From contig JAKTTS010000043.1 in the NCBI GenBank assembly GCA_030560485.1, forward strand, positions 1-52,817: 52,817 bases of DNA, written 5' to 3'. The first letter of the stretch is position 1, and every line of letters starts with the position of its first letter. This DNA is from Ascoidea tarda (nom. inval.). Its lineage: Eukaryota; Ascomycota; Saccharomycetes; Ascoideales; Ascoideaceae. The translations under genes and the position numbers were made by a program. The notes beneath the pieces are model-generated. The model had not been told where the DNA came from, did not search any database, and worked only from the letters and a program-made list of their open reading frames with translations. Below, one piece after another: positions 39,195 to 49,149 of this stretch.

Positions 39195-41279
39195 TTATTT
39201 GCGACGAGATCTATGAGAGTGAGAACTTGAAGAATAAGATTTCAAAAGAGAAGATTTGTTTTTGTGATGCGAGGAAGAGATGGATGAACTTGCAGGTTTT
39301 GATTTTAATTTCGATTTTGATTTTTGAGAGGATGAGGAATGATTTGAGATAGTATTGTTAATCAGCAGATTTAAACCAGAACCACCATTATGATAATTCA
39401 AACTCCCCTTTAACAATTCAAAACCACAAACCAAATTACTATTTACATTCATAACAGCACCCCAGTTTTGAAATTCACCACAATAGTTTGGAGCCGAAAA
39501 GACAGTTACCAATTTCTTTTTATGGAAAAATTCATAACCATCTTCAACTACCATATGACCTCTAACAATTAGGTCAAAGTTAAATTTGTTTAGAAAAGCA
39601 TCAACAGCTCTCTTTGAGAAAAAGTAAGAAATACCTCTGTCATTTGGAGCCCAGTCGGGAATTTTGTTGATCTCCTGATTTCTATTTTTTTCATTGTTGA
39701 AAATCAAAGATTTAGAAGAGTAAGCCGGATTAGGATCAGACCATAATAAATCACTTAGTAGACCATTTTCTGGGATATCAGTTGGCCTTAAAATCTTTTT
39801 AATGTCATTCAAGTTATTTAAATTTGGAGATAAACCTCCATGAATACAGAAGATTTTGTTATTAATGGTTGCAGCAATTGGCAAACAATTGAATACATCA
39901 ATAAAGTTTTTCCAAACTTTGACACCAACTCGGCGTTTACACTCATCGTAGAAGCCATAAATTCTGGTAATGTTAGCAGATTCATGGTTACCTCTTAGTA
40001 AGAAAAAGTTTTCTGGGTATTTGATTTTATAAGCCAATAGTAGTAATATTGTTTCTAAAGATTGCTTGCCTCTATCAACATAATCACCTAAAAATAAATA
40101 ATTTGAATTTGGGGGGAAACCGCATAATTTGAAAATTCTTAGTAAATCGTTAAATTGGCCGTGAATATCTCCAACGACCTTTACGGGAGCAGACAATTGC
40201 AATAGCATTGGCTGGTTAATGAAGATTTCTCTTGATAAGTTCAAAATGTAAGATATTTCTGATTTTGAGATCAAGGAGGTAAAATTTGGTTTTAGATGGG
40301 AATAGGAGTGAGAGTGGGAGTGCGAATGAGAATGAGAATAAGAATGAGAAGCTGGATTTGCTAAGTTGATTGAAATCAATTTTTCAACAATAGAATTGAT
40401 ATCAATTTCGGCTTGTAAGACTCTTTTGTTGTATTTGGAGTTATCATTGAGATGCAAAGAAGGAGGATTAATTTGTTTATTTGAGTTTAATAAAACCTTT
40501 TTGAATAAGGATTTTTGGTTTGAGGCGGGAATTGAATTGGAGCCTGGGTTGGGAAGTGAATTTAAATGGCTTGGAGTCGAAGAGTTAAAAGAGTTTAAAA
40601 GGTTCAAGGAATTCAAAGAGTTCAAAAAGTTTGAGGAGCCCAAAGTGGAATTAGAAGATGATGTTTTAGTGGAATTAGAAGAACAGGATACAGCTGAAGA
40701 ATTACGAGAGTATTTTGTGGTTTGATTATTATTTGAGGCGGTTTTTTGATGATGAGTGTTAGTACCTAGAATGGTGGGCGAAAGTGACAATTTTTTCTTG
40801 AACTCATAGTTGAACAATTTGTTGATGTTGGAGTTAATCGGGGAAGTGGTGGGATTGCCATTCAAAAGATGAGGCGAGCCTGCAATTGAGGGAGAGGTTG
40901 ATAAGGTTGAGAGTGAGCAGGATGAGATGTTGGAGCTAGATAGGCTATTATTGCTAACAGAAGAGGAAATGTCATCAGTATTGTTTTCATTATAGGTTTC
41001 GTTACAGGTTTCGTTATCGTTATCGTTATCGGTGTTGTCGTTGGTGTATTTGATGAAACTGGAGCCAGTTTTGCAAGACAACAGATGGCAATTGGCACGT
41101 CGAAGAGTGGCGTTGGCGGCAGAAAAGGAGGGGGCAGGAGACAACCGCGACGGAGGACCGCTTTTTTCGGCGTCGTCGTCGTCGCCCTTTAGAGCAGGCA
41201 GGGAGGAGGAAGCACAGGAAGGAGAAGCTGAGGCAGAGTCGACCGAGATTTCACCATTGTAAGACGGGCTATTGCGCAT
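39195..41279 (-). CDS. PPQ1: Ser/Thr protein phosphatase, Ppq1/Ppz subfamily
   Basis: I start at the ATG at 41279 (694 aa), because MRNSPSYNG resembles the start of S. cerevisiae Ppq1 (MRRSPS). An in-frame ATG 31 codons upstream is open but adds a hydrophobic, GC-rich stretch. The first about 300 residues are Ser/Asn-rich, with a Ser-His repeat near 310-325. The PP1-like catalytic domain carries GDIHGQ (370-375), [35 protein letters not shown] and [16 protein letters not shown], so all metal and phosphate ligands are present. [13 protein letters not shown] and LRIFKLCG fit Ppq1 (Sal6, a translation-fidelity modulator) slightly better than Ppz1. An unusual insertion of about 17 residues follows WSDPNP, before WAPNDRG. 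The C-terminal tail is Ser/Lys-rich. The gene is divergent from the PPR gene. Confidence 0.8.
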   Translation of the reverse strand: MRNSPSYNGEISVDSASASPSCASSSLPALKGDDDDAEKSGPPSRLSPAPSFSAANATLRRANCHLLSCKTGSSFIKYTNDNTDNDNDNETCNETYNENNTDDISSSVSNNSLSSSNISSCSLSTLSTSPSIAGSPHLLNGNPTTSPINSNINKLFNYEFKKKLSLSPTILGTNTHHQKTASNNNQTTKYSRNSSAVSCSSNSTKTSSSNSTLGSSNFLNSLNSLNLLNSFNSSTPSHLNSLPNPGSNSIPASNQKSLFKKVLLNSNKQINPPSLHLNDNSKYNKRVLQAEIDINSIVEKLISINLANPASHSYSHSHSHSHSHSYSHLKPNFTSLISKSEISYILNLSREIFINQPMLLQLSAPVKVVGDIHGQFNDLLRIFKLCGFPPNSNYLFLGDYVDRGKQSLETILLLLAYKIKYPENFFLLRGNHESANITRIYGFYDECKRRVGVKVWKNFIDVFNCLPIAATINNKIFCIHGGLSPNLNNLNDIKKILRPTDIPENGLLSDLLWSDPNPAYSSKSLIFNNEKNRNQEINKIPDWAPNDRGISYFFSKRAVDAFLNKFNFDLIVRGHMVVEDGYEFFHKKKLVTVFSAPNYCGEFQNWGAVMNVNSNLVCGFELLKGSLNYHNGGSGLNLLINNTISNHSSSSQKSKSKLKSKPASSSISSSHHKNKSSLLKSYSSSSHSHRSRRK
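40300..40350 (-). repeat. Ser-His dipeptide-coding repeat inside PPQ1
   Basis: Alternating TCN/CAY codons encode a (Ser-His)n run with two Tyr interruptions, just before the phosphatase domain. Such a His-rich patch might bind metal, but nothing shows it does. Confidence 0.75.
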
Positions 41280-41626
41280 ATTCTGGTTGGAGAAGAAAAA
41301 GCTGAGGCAGAGCAGGGAGAGGAAGTGATAACAACGCAGAAGCTCCTTCTCCGCCAGCACAGTCCTCAACAAGTGCTGGCGATGGCACGCGTGACTTTGC
41401 CGAGACGGAGTTGCCCTCTCCGCTCATGCGCTGACTCAGCGCTGACTCATGCGGCACGTGAGATTTGTGGGCATGCTTCACGTGTTTGTATCACGCACGC
41501 GGATTTTTCCGCGACTGAAAAGCTGGTGAAAATGGTGGTGAAAAGCATGGAGAGGAAACTGGAGAAGCGAAGAGGTTCTGCCAAACGATCACAGCAAGAG
41601 CCAGTTTCTCACAGTCACCTGGAACC
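41280..41626. promoter_or_regulatory. Divergent PPQ1 / PPR-gene promoter with paired TGACTCA and CACGTG sites
   Basis: This 347-bp GC-rich region contains two Gcn4/AP-1-type TGACTCA sites (41432-41438 and 41443-41449) whose centres are 11 bp apart, one helical turn. Both sit in the repeated phrase GCGCTGACTCA. Two CACGTG E-boxes follow at 41455-41460 and 41479-41484. The cluster lies roughly midway between the two start codons and could control either gene. Factor names are inferred from the motifs. Confidence 0.6.
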
Positions 41627-43906
41627 ATGTTAAAAGCCTCGAGATCTGTTGTTTCTGCTGCTAGATTTGCTCACAAGTTGATGCTATTCCTGCAAGCAGG
41701 CCTGTTTTCGCTCGCTTTCTACGCATCATCCACCTTCTATCAGCCAAAGAGATACAATTCCTCCAATAACACTGTCTCTGATATCACAGCTGTAGAGGAC
41801 CATGCTTCTGACTTTGCTCCACAAAATGATTCTTTCTCCAACTCTGATCTTTTTGAAACTGGCAATAGCTCCCAAAGTTCCGATTTCATCTTTGACAACA
41901 AAAATTTGTCTCAACGCTCGAATCAATTAATCGATGAACTCGTTGAAGGTTTAAAACAGCTCGAAAAAACCGAAAACGCTTCTGGGATTTTCAACTTTCT
42001 AACTGCAAGTATTAATATTCTAAGAGGTGCAACCTCTCCTTCTTATCAACGTGGTTTATCCGTCTATTTATCAAAGAAGTTAGGTGATAGTATAGCCTTT
42101 ATATTAAAGAAAGCTGCTGATGAATCAGCAGATCCTGTTTTCGACAAAAAATTTCTTCTCAGCATTGACGATATCTTGAATTATTGCATGGAACAAGACC
42201 TCATCAAACCTCCAATATTTGAACACGTTATCGGGCTTCATGTTAATAGCAATAACCCCAAAGCTGCAATCAATACTTGGGTTACATGGTTAGATTTCAA
42301 AGCTGATAAACCTTACCTTTCTGTATCGAATATCAAAGATACCGATCGTGTTTATGACCCTTCCTTATTCATCAGATTATCTACCTTTATCGCTTACTTA
42401 TCCAACTGTCAAATTGATCAAGTCAAACCCGATGCTCAAACCATTAAATCTCTTTTACAAATCGACAAAATTCCTTCTCGTTTTGTTTTCAATCTTCTAG
42501 TTTCACGAGGCATTATTGATAAATCAATTCTAGATTCCACAAAAAATTTGTATTTTAATTTTCAAGACGAAATCATCGATTTTGCTAAGCCCGACATCTT
42601 CTCAGAAATTGATAATTTAGCTTCAAAATTCAAAACTGATGGTATTGATAAAAAATACAACCAATTCAAAGTGGCTGCAAAAGATCAAAAAATTGAATTG
42701 CCAGAGCTTGTTTACAGCAAATTCATGAACGCTTACTCAAAGGTTAAACAACCAGCCAAAGCACTAAGCATTTGGAATGATTTAATCCTGTCTAGTATTG
42801 AATCTCCCTCAATCAACTCTTGGAACGCTTTATTAACCGCTAGCTCTTTAGAAGGAACTGTCTCCGAAAAGCTCTTGAAAATTGAATCAATTTGGGAAAA
42901 ATTATCTGAAAATTTTTCTCCCAATTCAGAATCATATCAAATTCTTATGAAATTTTACGCCTCTATCAATCAAAATGAAAAAGTCGATCAAATATTTCAA
43001 AAATTGTCTTCCCCATCTTCTAAAATCCCTCTAACTAACGATATTAGAAACACCTATCTAGAGATTGTTATGAAGAAGGATTTTGCTGCATATAAAAAAA
43101 TTGCCGATGAATGGATGGATTCCCTCGGTTATATTCCTCCCATCAATCTTTACAACGATACTTTAGACTTTTATATTAAAAACAATGATTTTAACAGTGC
43201 TTCAGAATTACTTCTGGAAATGAAAAGTCTAAATGTAAAACCAAGTATCTATACCTACAATATCATAATTAAAATGATATTTAAGCAAGCAGAATCAAGA
43301 GGTGAAATTGTTAACATTAAAACAATAAACAATGTTATCAAAGAAATTCACGACACAAATATCAGACTCACCCCATATCCAATGGCTTCTATACTAATTG
43401 ACTTGTCCTCAAATGAAGCAACACTTGAGGTTTCCAGAAAATTTTTTGAGTATATAAAAGATCGCAATATTAGCCTTAATCCTCGTATGATTCAATCCAG
43501 GTTGAAAAGTGAAGTGCTGTATGGTGATATGGAAAAAGCTGAAGAATGTTTCAAGGAATTTGACAAAGTGAAAACTCCCATTGGCCCTTTTTCCTGGAAT
43601 TTGTTATTAAGTGGTTTTAGAAACCATGATGATCCAGAAAAAGTCAAAGAATATTACCAAAAATTTCTCGACTATTCCATAACCAAACCGGACTCCTTCA
43701 CTTACCTATTTGTTTTTTCAGCCTATCTCAATCGCCATCAAAAATACAGAAAAGAAATCGAAGAGCTAATTGATGAAATGTCGAAGCCTTCATTCAAAAC
43801 TTTCATTGGACAAATGGTGGTGAATCTCCAACGTTGCCAAAAACTAGGCTTTAATGTGCCCGATGCGTTAATCGACAAAGCTTCTCATTCCTCTCAGCGT
43901 AAATGA
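41627..43906 (+). CDS. Mitochondrial pentatricopeptide-repeat (PPR) protein
   Basis: The product has 759 residues. The N-terminus (MLKASRSVVSAARFAHKLML) is basic, Ser/Arg-rich and free of acids, like a mitochondrial presequence. PPR-like helical pairs are clear from about residue 365 onward: VYSKFMNAYSKVKQPAKALS with IWNDLI, SINSWNALLTAS, NLYNDTLDFYIKNNDFNSAS with ELLLEMKSLNVKPSIYTYN, and GPFSWNLLLSGFRNHDDPEK. YNIIIKMIF and TYLFVFSAYLNRH agree. Yeast PPR proteins bind mitochondrial transcripts or rRNA for stability or translation. Candidates such as Msc6, Ccm1 or Pet309 cannot be separated by eye, so no symbol is given. A leader methionine further upstream was not used, because the presequence begins at this ATG. 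Confidence 0.82.
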   Translation: MLKASRSVVSAARFAHKLMLFLQAGLFSLAFYASSTFYQPKRYNSSNNTVSDITAVEDHASDFAPQNDSFSNSDLFETGNSSQSSDFIFDNKNLSQRSNQLIDELVEGLKQLEKTENASGIFNFLTASINILRGATSPSYQRGLSVYLSKKLGDSIAFILKKAADESADPVFDKKFLLSIDDILNYCMEQDLIKPPIFEHVIGLHVNSNNPKAAINTWVTWLDFKADKPYLSVSNIKDTDRVYDPSLFIRLSTFIAYLSNCQIDQVKPDAQTIKSLLQIDKIPSRFVFNLLVSRGIIDKSILDSTKNLYFNFQDEIIDFAKPDIFSEIDNLASKFKTDGIDKKYNQFKVAAKDQKIELPELVYSKFMNAYSKVKQPAKALSIWNDLILSSIESPSINSWNALLTASSLEGTVSEKLLKIESIWEKLSENFSPNSESYQILMKFYASINQNEKVDQIFQKLSSPSSKIPLTNDIRNTYLEIVMKKDFAAYKKIADEWMDSLGYIPPINLYNDTLDFYIKNNDFNSASELLLEMKSLNVKPSIYTYNIIIKMIFKQAESRGEIVNIKTINNVIKEIHDTNIRLTPYPMASILIDLSSNEATLEVSRKFFEYIKDRNISLNPRMIQSRLKSEVLYGDMEKAEECFKEFDKVKTPIGPFSWNLLLSGFRNHDDPEKVKEYYQKFLDYSITKPDSFTYLFVFSAYLNRHQKYRKEIEELIDEMSKPSFKTFIGQMVVNLQRCQKLGFNVPDALIDKASHSSQRK

Positions 43907-44212
43907 GCTCCTCTGTTGAACCAAGCGTCTTCATCAATAGTCATTTAAATATTTGTTGTATATAGCATTTCCTTTATAATGTTTAATAATTGAACTCTAA
44001 AAGTCTCTTCAACTCCTTCACAGTTTTTTACGATTTTTCGTGTTTCGAAATCGAAACGCGTGTTTACTTTTTTGTGGCCAAAAGAGGAAATGCATTGTTT
44101 TGAAAACTTTGATATTTTAGATCCATAATCGTACTCTTGATGTGCTTTGGTTATTGAACGTCACTCTCATCTTTGCGACTATCCTTAACAAAACACTCTA
44201 GATTATCACAAA
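43907..44212. promoter_or_regulatory. MCM2 promoter with SCB and MCB cell-cycle boxes
   Basis: In this 306-bp spacer an SCB core on the minus strand (CACGAAA, 44036-44042) is followed by an MCB, ACGCGT, at 44056-44061, about 150 bp before the MCM2 ATG. The MCB sits in the phrase GAAACGCGTGTTT. These are the targets of SBF (Swi4/Swi6) and MBF (Mbp1/Swi6), which switch on replication genes at G1/S. Confidence 0.75.
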
Positions 44213-46810
44213 ATGCCAAATTCGAGAAAAAGACAGGCTTCTCATCTTGACGATGAAAATGATGACGATGCAATTCCCATTCCCTTATCTCCAGGATCTC
44301 CAAACGATGTTTATCAAATTAATAACTTACCGCCATCTTCTCCTGGTTTTCCACTTGAAGAAGATGATAGGGAAATAGTTGATGAAATTGATGACCTTGA
44401 TGAAGGTGCTAACGAAGTCGATGGAGTTGATTTATTTGGAGACAATATGTTTAGAGATTATAAAAAGCTTGATAAGTTTGACCATTATGACTCCAGCCAA
44501 ATAGATGACAATGACTATGGAGACGTTGGTTTAGATATAGGTGAAAGAAGAGAGGTTGAAGATCTTTTAAATAAAAGAGATAGATTTTTGCAAAAAGATT
44601 CCCTTCGAAATCATGGTGCTTTTTTAGATGACGAAGATGACGGATTCGCCTTTGATGATTTGGATCAAAACCGTTTACCAAGACAGCAAAGAAGAAGAAG
44701 ATTTGACCACGACAATCTAGGAATGTTAAGTGATAATGAAATTGATGAAGATCCATTAACATACGAATTGAATCTTGAAGAATTAAGTGAAATCAAGGCT
44801 CCCAGTATAAGAGAATGGATCTTGTCTCCACCTGTTCAAAGATCTATTTCAAGAGAATTGAGATCATTTTTACTTGAATATACAGATGAAAAAGGTCGTT
44901 CTTATTATGGTTCAAAAATCAAGTTATTAGGAGAGATAAACTCAGAGTCGTTGGAAGTCAATTATCAACATCTAATCAACTCAAAACCAATTTTGGCATT
45001 CTTTTTAAGTACGTCTCCCGAAGAAATTATTTCACTTTTTGATCAAGTTGCTATAGAATGTGTTCAATTACATTACTCTGAATATGCACAGATTCATAGC
45101 GATATTCATGTTAGAATCACCAATTTTTCTCCAAATCTTTTTAATTTGAGAGAGCTAAGGGAAAACCATTTAAATTCTTTAGTAAAAGTTTCAGGAGTAG
45201 TCACAAGAAGAACAGGTGTTTTTCCTCAGCTAAAGCATGTCAAGTTTGATTGTAGTAAATGTGGTGCTGTTTTAGGACCATACTACCAAGGCTCTAATCA
45301 AGAGGTCAAAGTCTCTTTTTGCAGTAATTGCCATTCAAGAGGACCATTTAAAATGAATTCTGAGGTTACCACGTATAGTAACTATCAACAAATTACTATT
45401 CAGGAGCCTCCTGGTACAGTTCCAGCTGGTAGATTGCCTCGTCATAAAGACGTTATTTTGTTGTGGGATTTGGTAGATATGGCAAAACCTGGCCAATTGG
45501 TCTCTGTTACTGGGATTTACAAAAATAGTTACAACGGTTATCTAAATGCTAAGAATGGGTTCCCAGTCTTTGCAACTGTTATAGAAGCCAATTCAATACA
45601 GGTTGATGGTAGTAGCTCTAACTCATTTGAAGAACGAAATAACTATGATAGCTCGGTATTAGATAAAAATTTGAATATTTACAGATACTCTGAGGAAGAA
45701 GAAAGCTTATTCAGAAAGATATCAAAAGAAAGAGGAATTGTCGATAAACTTATCAATTCGATTGCACCATCTATTTATGGTCACCGGAACATTAAAACTG
45801 CTATTGCTTGCTCACTATTTGGCGGAGTTCCTAAAGATGTCAACGGAAAACATTCCATTCGTGGTGATATTAATGTGTTGGTTTTAGGAGATCCTGGTAC
45901 TGCAAAGTCTCAGATTCTTAAATATGTTGAAAAAACTGCTTATCGAGCTGTTTATTCCACTGGTCAAGGAGCTTCTGGGGTTGGTTTGACAGCTTCTGTT
46001 AGAAAAGACCCAGTTACCAATGAATGGACATTAGAAGGTGGTGCTCTTGTTTTAGCCGATAAAGGAACCTGCATTATTGATGAATTTGATAAAATGCATG
46101 ATCGTGATAGAACATCTATTCATGAAGCTATGGAACAACAAAGTATCTCTATTTCTAAAGCTGGTATTGTTACTACATTACAAGCAAGATGTGCAGTGAT
46201 AGCCGCTGCTAATCCAATTGGTGGGAAATACAATAGCACTATGCCTCTATCTCAAAATGTTGACTTAACAGAGCCAATCTTGTCAAGATTTGACATTATA
46301 TGTATTGTAAGGGATTTAGTTGATCCTGTTGAAGATGAAAGATTGGCAAAGTTTGTAATTGATTCTCATTTCAAGTCTCTTATGGCTGCCTCTAAAACTA
46401 GAGACTCAGAAGAAATTGAACATGATTCTGAAATGTCCCAAGCTTCAGATGTATCGAACAATTATGGAACGATCGAACAGGATGTTTTAACAAAATATAT
46501 TCATTATTCCAAAAGAATAAAACCAAAATTAAATCAAATGGATATGCAAAAGGTTTCTCAGGTTTATGCTGATTTAAGAAAACAGTCAATAGGAACCGGC
46601 AGCATGGCAATAACGGTTAGACATTTAGAGGCTATTTTAAGAATTTCAGAATCATTTGCTAGAATGAGATTAAGTGAGTTTGTGAGTAGTAGCGATTTGG
46701 ATAGAGCGATCAAAGTTTCAGTTGATAGTTTTATCGGCACTCAAAAATTATCAGTGAGAAGGCAGTTGCAGAAAGTTTTTATGAAATATACTCTTCCAAG
46801 AAGAAATTAG
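44213..46810 (+). CDS. MCM2: Mcm2, subunit of the MCM2-7 replicative helicase
   Basis: The product has 865 residues, close to S. cerevisiae Mcm2 (868). The acidic N-terminal tail (residues 1-170), which in Mcm2 chaperones H3-H4 and is a DDK substrate, includes IPLSPGSP and LPPSSPGFP. The zinc finger uses Cys347, Cys350, Cys370 and Cys373. The AAA+ core has Walker A GDPGTAKSQ (559-567, Lys565), Walker B IIDEFDKM (Asp623, Glu624), sensor-1 AAANPIGG and arginine finger SRFD (Arg692). The C-terminal winged helix begins near SMAITVRHLEAILRISE. Residues unique to Mcm2 among MCMs (SIREWILSPPVQRSISRELR) settle the paralogue. The gene has no intron, is convergent with VPS36, and has upstream SCB and MCB boxes. 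Confidence 0.98.
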   Translation: MPNSRKRQASHLDDENDDDAIPIPLSPGSPNDVYQINNLPPSSPGFPLEEDDREIVDEIDDLDEGANEVDGVDLFGDNMFRDYKKLDKFDHYDSSQIDDNDYGDVGLDIGERREVEDLLNKRDRFLQKDSLRNHGAFLDDEDDGFAFDDLDQNRLPRQQRRRRFDHDNLGMLSDNEIDEDPLTYELNLEELSEIKAPSIREWILSPPVQRSISRELRSFLLEYTDEKGRSYYGSKIKLLGEINSESLEVNYQHLINSKPILAFFLSTSPEEIISLFDQVAIECVQLHYSEYAQIHSDIHVRITNFSPNLFNLRELRENHLNSLVKVSGVVTRRTGVFPQLKHVKFDCSKCGAVLGPYYQGSNQEVKVSFCSNCHSRGPFKMNSEVTTYSNYQQITIQEPPGTVPAGRLPRHKDVILLWDLVDMAKPGQLVSVTGIYKNSYNGYLNAKNGFPVFATVIEANSIQVDGSSSNSFEERNNYDSSVLDKNLNIYRYSEEEESLFRKISKERGIVDKLINSIAPSIYGHRNIKTAIACSLFGGVPKDVNGKHSIRGDINVLVLGDPGTAKSQILKYVEKTAYRAVYSTGQGASGVGLTASVRKDPVTNEWTLEGGALVLADKGTCIIDEFDKMHDRDRTSIHEAMEQQSISISKAGIVTTLQARCAVIAAANPIGGKYNSTMPLSQNVDLTEPILSRFDIICIVRDLVDPVEDERLAKFVIDSHFKSLMAASKTRDSEEIEHDSEMSQASDVSNNYGTIEQDVLTKYIHYSKRIKPKLNQMDMQKVSQVYADLRKQSIGTGSMAITVRHLEAILRISESFARMRLSEFVSSSDLDRAIKVSVDSFIGTQKLSVRRQLQKVFMKYTLPRRN

Positions 46811-46955
46811 ATTTTTCTACTAATTTATTTCTTCTTATAGTTTATTTCTTCTATTAATTTATTTCTACTATTGTTATTTTCATTATATCCATTATTTTCA
46901 TTGTATCCGTTATTTCTATTATATCCATTATTTCTATTATTTCTATTATATAAAA
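46811..46955. repeat. T-rich degenerate repeat (ATTATTTCTATTATATCC type)
   Basis: Between the convergent MCM2 and VPS36 stop codons, variants of TTTATTTCT and ATATCCATTATTTCT recur imperfectly. The stretch is probably a slippage-derived terminator region. Confidence 0.6.
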
Positions 46956-47030
46956 CCCTATACCACATAATATAAAATCACTGGATATCAGAAGAACTTT
47001 TAATAAACAGTTAATTTGAACAAACAAGAA

Positions 47031-49028
47031 CTATACTTCCACATTATACTCATAGTTGTTGAGTTCATTTAAATAATAAACAGCCCCTGAAATTGTTTTG
47101 TCAATGATTAGTTTTCCATCATTCACAGCAATTTCCAAAATTTCTTCCAATACACCAATACTTAATTTGAAATGAGAGGATAATATTTGTATATTGCACC
47201 CACATTTGAAGCCATTTTCAGTGTTGATAATGTTGATATAAAGTTCCGAGAGAACATTGATTTGATCAAACGATTTAAGATAATCATTATTTGAAAATGA
47301 AAGTTGATAATCTGTTTCCATCCAGAGCAATATATTTTGGAGAATTATGTCATCTGTCATTTTAGAATCTTGGATTACCAACAAATTTGTTTTTGAAAAC
47401 TCTTTTAAAATTAAGGGCAATTGAAGCGAAGAAAATCTTTTACATGCTTCGAGTAAATCTTCAGGTGAAATTAAGTTATTATTAAAACCTAAAGAACGAT
47501 TGTAAAGAGAGTATAAATCAGATAAAGTTAAAATTCCACCAGAATAAATATTTTCCTCAAATTGGTTGAAATTATAGGAGTTGTCAGATTTAAAAATATG
47601 ATTATTTAGAAAACTGGAAATATTCCTGGCCAATTCATTATAGTACAATTCTTTATTATTTAATTTGTTTAAGAAATTAAAATTATTTGTCATAATAAAA
47701 TCACTAATATTGTTTGTTTCAGTATTTGAGTTTAAACCTAATAATTGTCTTGATTGTATTATAGAATCCATCGCATTTGAAACAGCCTTATCATCAGTAT
47801 TTTTATATTTATTCAAGTAGTCATTAAATTTATCGGCTAACACCATTAGGTCCTTTGCTTTCTTCATAAGAGAATCCAAGTCAGACATGGAAGTATTCAA
47901 AATGTTGACATTATACTCGGCTCTCTCTGTTTGTTTTTTCTCTAACCCTAAGATTCCTAAATTAGGCTGTGACCTAGATGTTTCTTTGTAGTTTTTCAGA
48001 TCAAATTTAAGAACAGATTTGACATCATGATTTAAATCGACGTTTTCCATCAATTTTGATAAGTTTTGCTCATCGATTAAAATTTGTAATTTATTTAAAA
48101 AGTTTTTAAAATCGTCATATTTCAGTAGATTTCTAAAACTTAACTTGATATATTTTTGCGACAAAGAAGATAATCCGTCGTCAAATTCTGTTTTAATTTT
48201 TATTTTAGAAGGTTTATTAATATTGGAATATCTAAAATTGTAATTTTTGACAATATTGGAAGAAATGTTTGAAGATTTTAGCTTTTCCCCACATATTTCA
48301 CAATTCAACATTAAAGGGTAATTTAAGAATGTGCATCTTGGACATTTAATTTCTTTTGGCTCTGTACCTGTAGGCTGCTTTGGGGTTGAAAGTTTATTTT
48401 TGGAAAGTAGATTTCCATTTTTATTATTTTTAGCTTTAAATTTTTTGATTGCGTTTACTATTGTGTTTTTCTTTGACTTAATTCCACAATTTTGGCAGTT
48501 TGGTAGTTTTTTGAAATCAAAATCATTGACTAGTATTTTATCAAAATTAAACGATGAGTTGTTTATATGGTTGGCAAAATAACATATTGAACAAACCCAT
48601 ATTGTCTCGTCAGACTCTTTGAGTTGGTTCGGCAGAAAATCAATTTTGTTTTTGAAAAAATTATACAGATCGGGATCATTATAGGTGCTTAAATTTGTTT
48701 TGGAGGAAGGGGCAGAAACATTTCTTGTATGATCTTTAAACCAGATGGTAATTTTAGGAGAGGATTTAAGAAAGCCGGAATAAAACTCCAAATGATCGAT
48801 GTCAAAAAGCAATATAGACAAGGAGTTTTCCTCAGGAAGAACGTTATCCACATAAATCAATCTTGAGGATGTCAAGTAAACTCTGCCATTCTGTCGACCT
48901 AGTATCTTTGCTTTGCCCTGATACAAGCCAATGGAGTCCTGGACGAGATAAACAAACTCATCCTTCTGTGTAACAGGAGTGTGGGAAGATGTTACATCCA
49001 CCTGTTGCCAAAAGGATAATGCAAACAT
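47031..49028 (-). CDS. VPS36: Vps36, ESCRT-II subunit with GLUE and two NZF zinc fingers
   Basis: The product has 665 residues, against 566 in S. cerevisiae. The GLUE (split PH) domain starts at the N-terminus: DSIGLYQGKAKILGRQNGRV, then YLTSSRLIYVD. Two NZF fingers are inserted in it as in S. cerevisiae: NZF1 uses Cys146, 149, 178 and 181, and NZF2 uses Cys229, 232, 243 and 246 (CPRCTFLNYPLMLNCEICG). The C-terminal tandem winged helices include LTLSDLYSLYNRSLGFNNNL, ISPEDLLEACKRF and IIDKTISGAVYYL. GLUE binds PI3P and NZF1 binds Vps28 of ESCRT-I, while NZF2 binds ubiquitin, so the protein links ESCRT-I, cargo and membrane at endosomes. The finger spacer in NZF1 is longer than usual. A 12-mer tandem repeat begins 35 bp upstream of the ATG. 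Confidence 0.96.
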   Translation of the reverse strand: MFALSFWQQVDVTSSHTPVTQKDEFVYLVQDSIGLYQGKAKILGRQNGRVYLTSSRLIYVDNVLPEENSLSILLFDIDHLEFYSGFLKSSPKITIWFKDHTRNVSAPSSKTNLSTYNDPDLYNFFKNKIDFLPNQLKESDETIWVCSICYFANHINNSSFNFDKILVNDFDFKKLPNCQNCGIKSKKNTIVNAIKKFKAKNNKNGNLLSKNKLSTPKQPTGTEPKEIKCPRCTFLNYPLMLNCEICGEKLKSSNISSNIVKNYNFRYSNINKPSKIKIKTEFDDGLSSLSQKYIKLSFRNLLKYDDFKNFLNKLQILIDEQNLSKLMENVDLNHDVKSVLKFDLKNYKETSRSQPNLGILGLEKKQTERAEYNVNILNTSMSDLDSLMKKAKDLMVLADKFNDYLNKYKNTDDKAVSNAMDSIIQSRQLLGLNSNTETNNISDFIMTNNFNFLNKLNNKELYYNELARNISSFLNNHIFKSDNSYNFNQFEENIYSGGILTLSDLYSLYNRSLGFNNNLISPEDLLEACKRFSSLQLPLILKEFSKTNLLVIQDSKMTDDIILQNILLWMETDYQLSFSNNDYLKSFDQINVLSELYINIINTENGFKCGCNIQILSSHFKLSIGVLEEILEIAVNDGKLIIDKTISGAVYYLNELNNYEYNVEV

Positions 49029-49062
49029 GTGTCGTGTGGTGGCACCAAAGGTCTATTGTTAC

Positions 49063-49149
49063 CAGTATCAATATCAGTATCAATATCAGTATCAATATCA
49101 GTATCAATATCAGTATTAATATCAGAATCAGTATCAGAATCAGTATCTC
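49063..49149. repeat. AGTATCAATATC tandem minisatellite
   Basis: About seven 12-bp units (or fourteen hexamers of type ATATCA/GTATCA) run almost perfectly from 49063 to about 49118. They then drift to AGAATC/AGTATC variants. The array lies in the probable VPS36 5' leader or core promoter. Confidence 0.9.

Noticed and set aside
41280-41372. Upstream start for the phosphatase (725 residues)
   Set aside because: The extra 31 residues are hydrophobic and promoter-like; the start at 41279 matches the Ppq1 N-terminus better.
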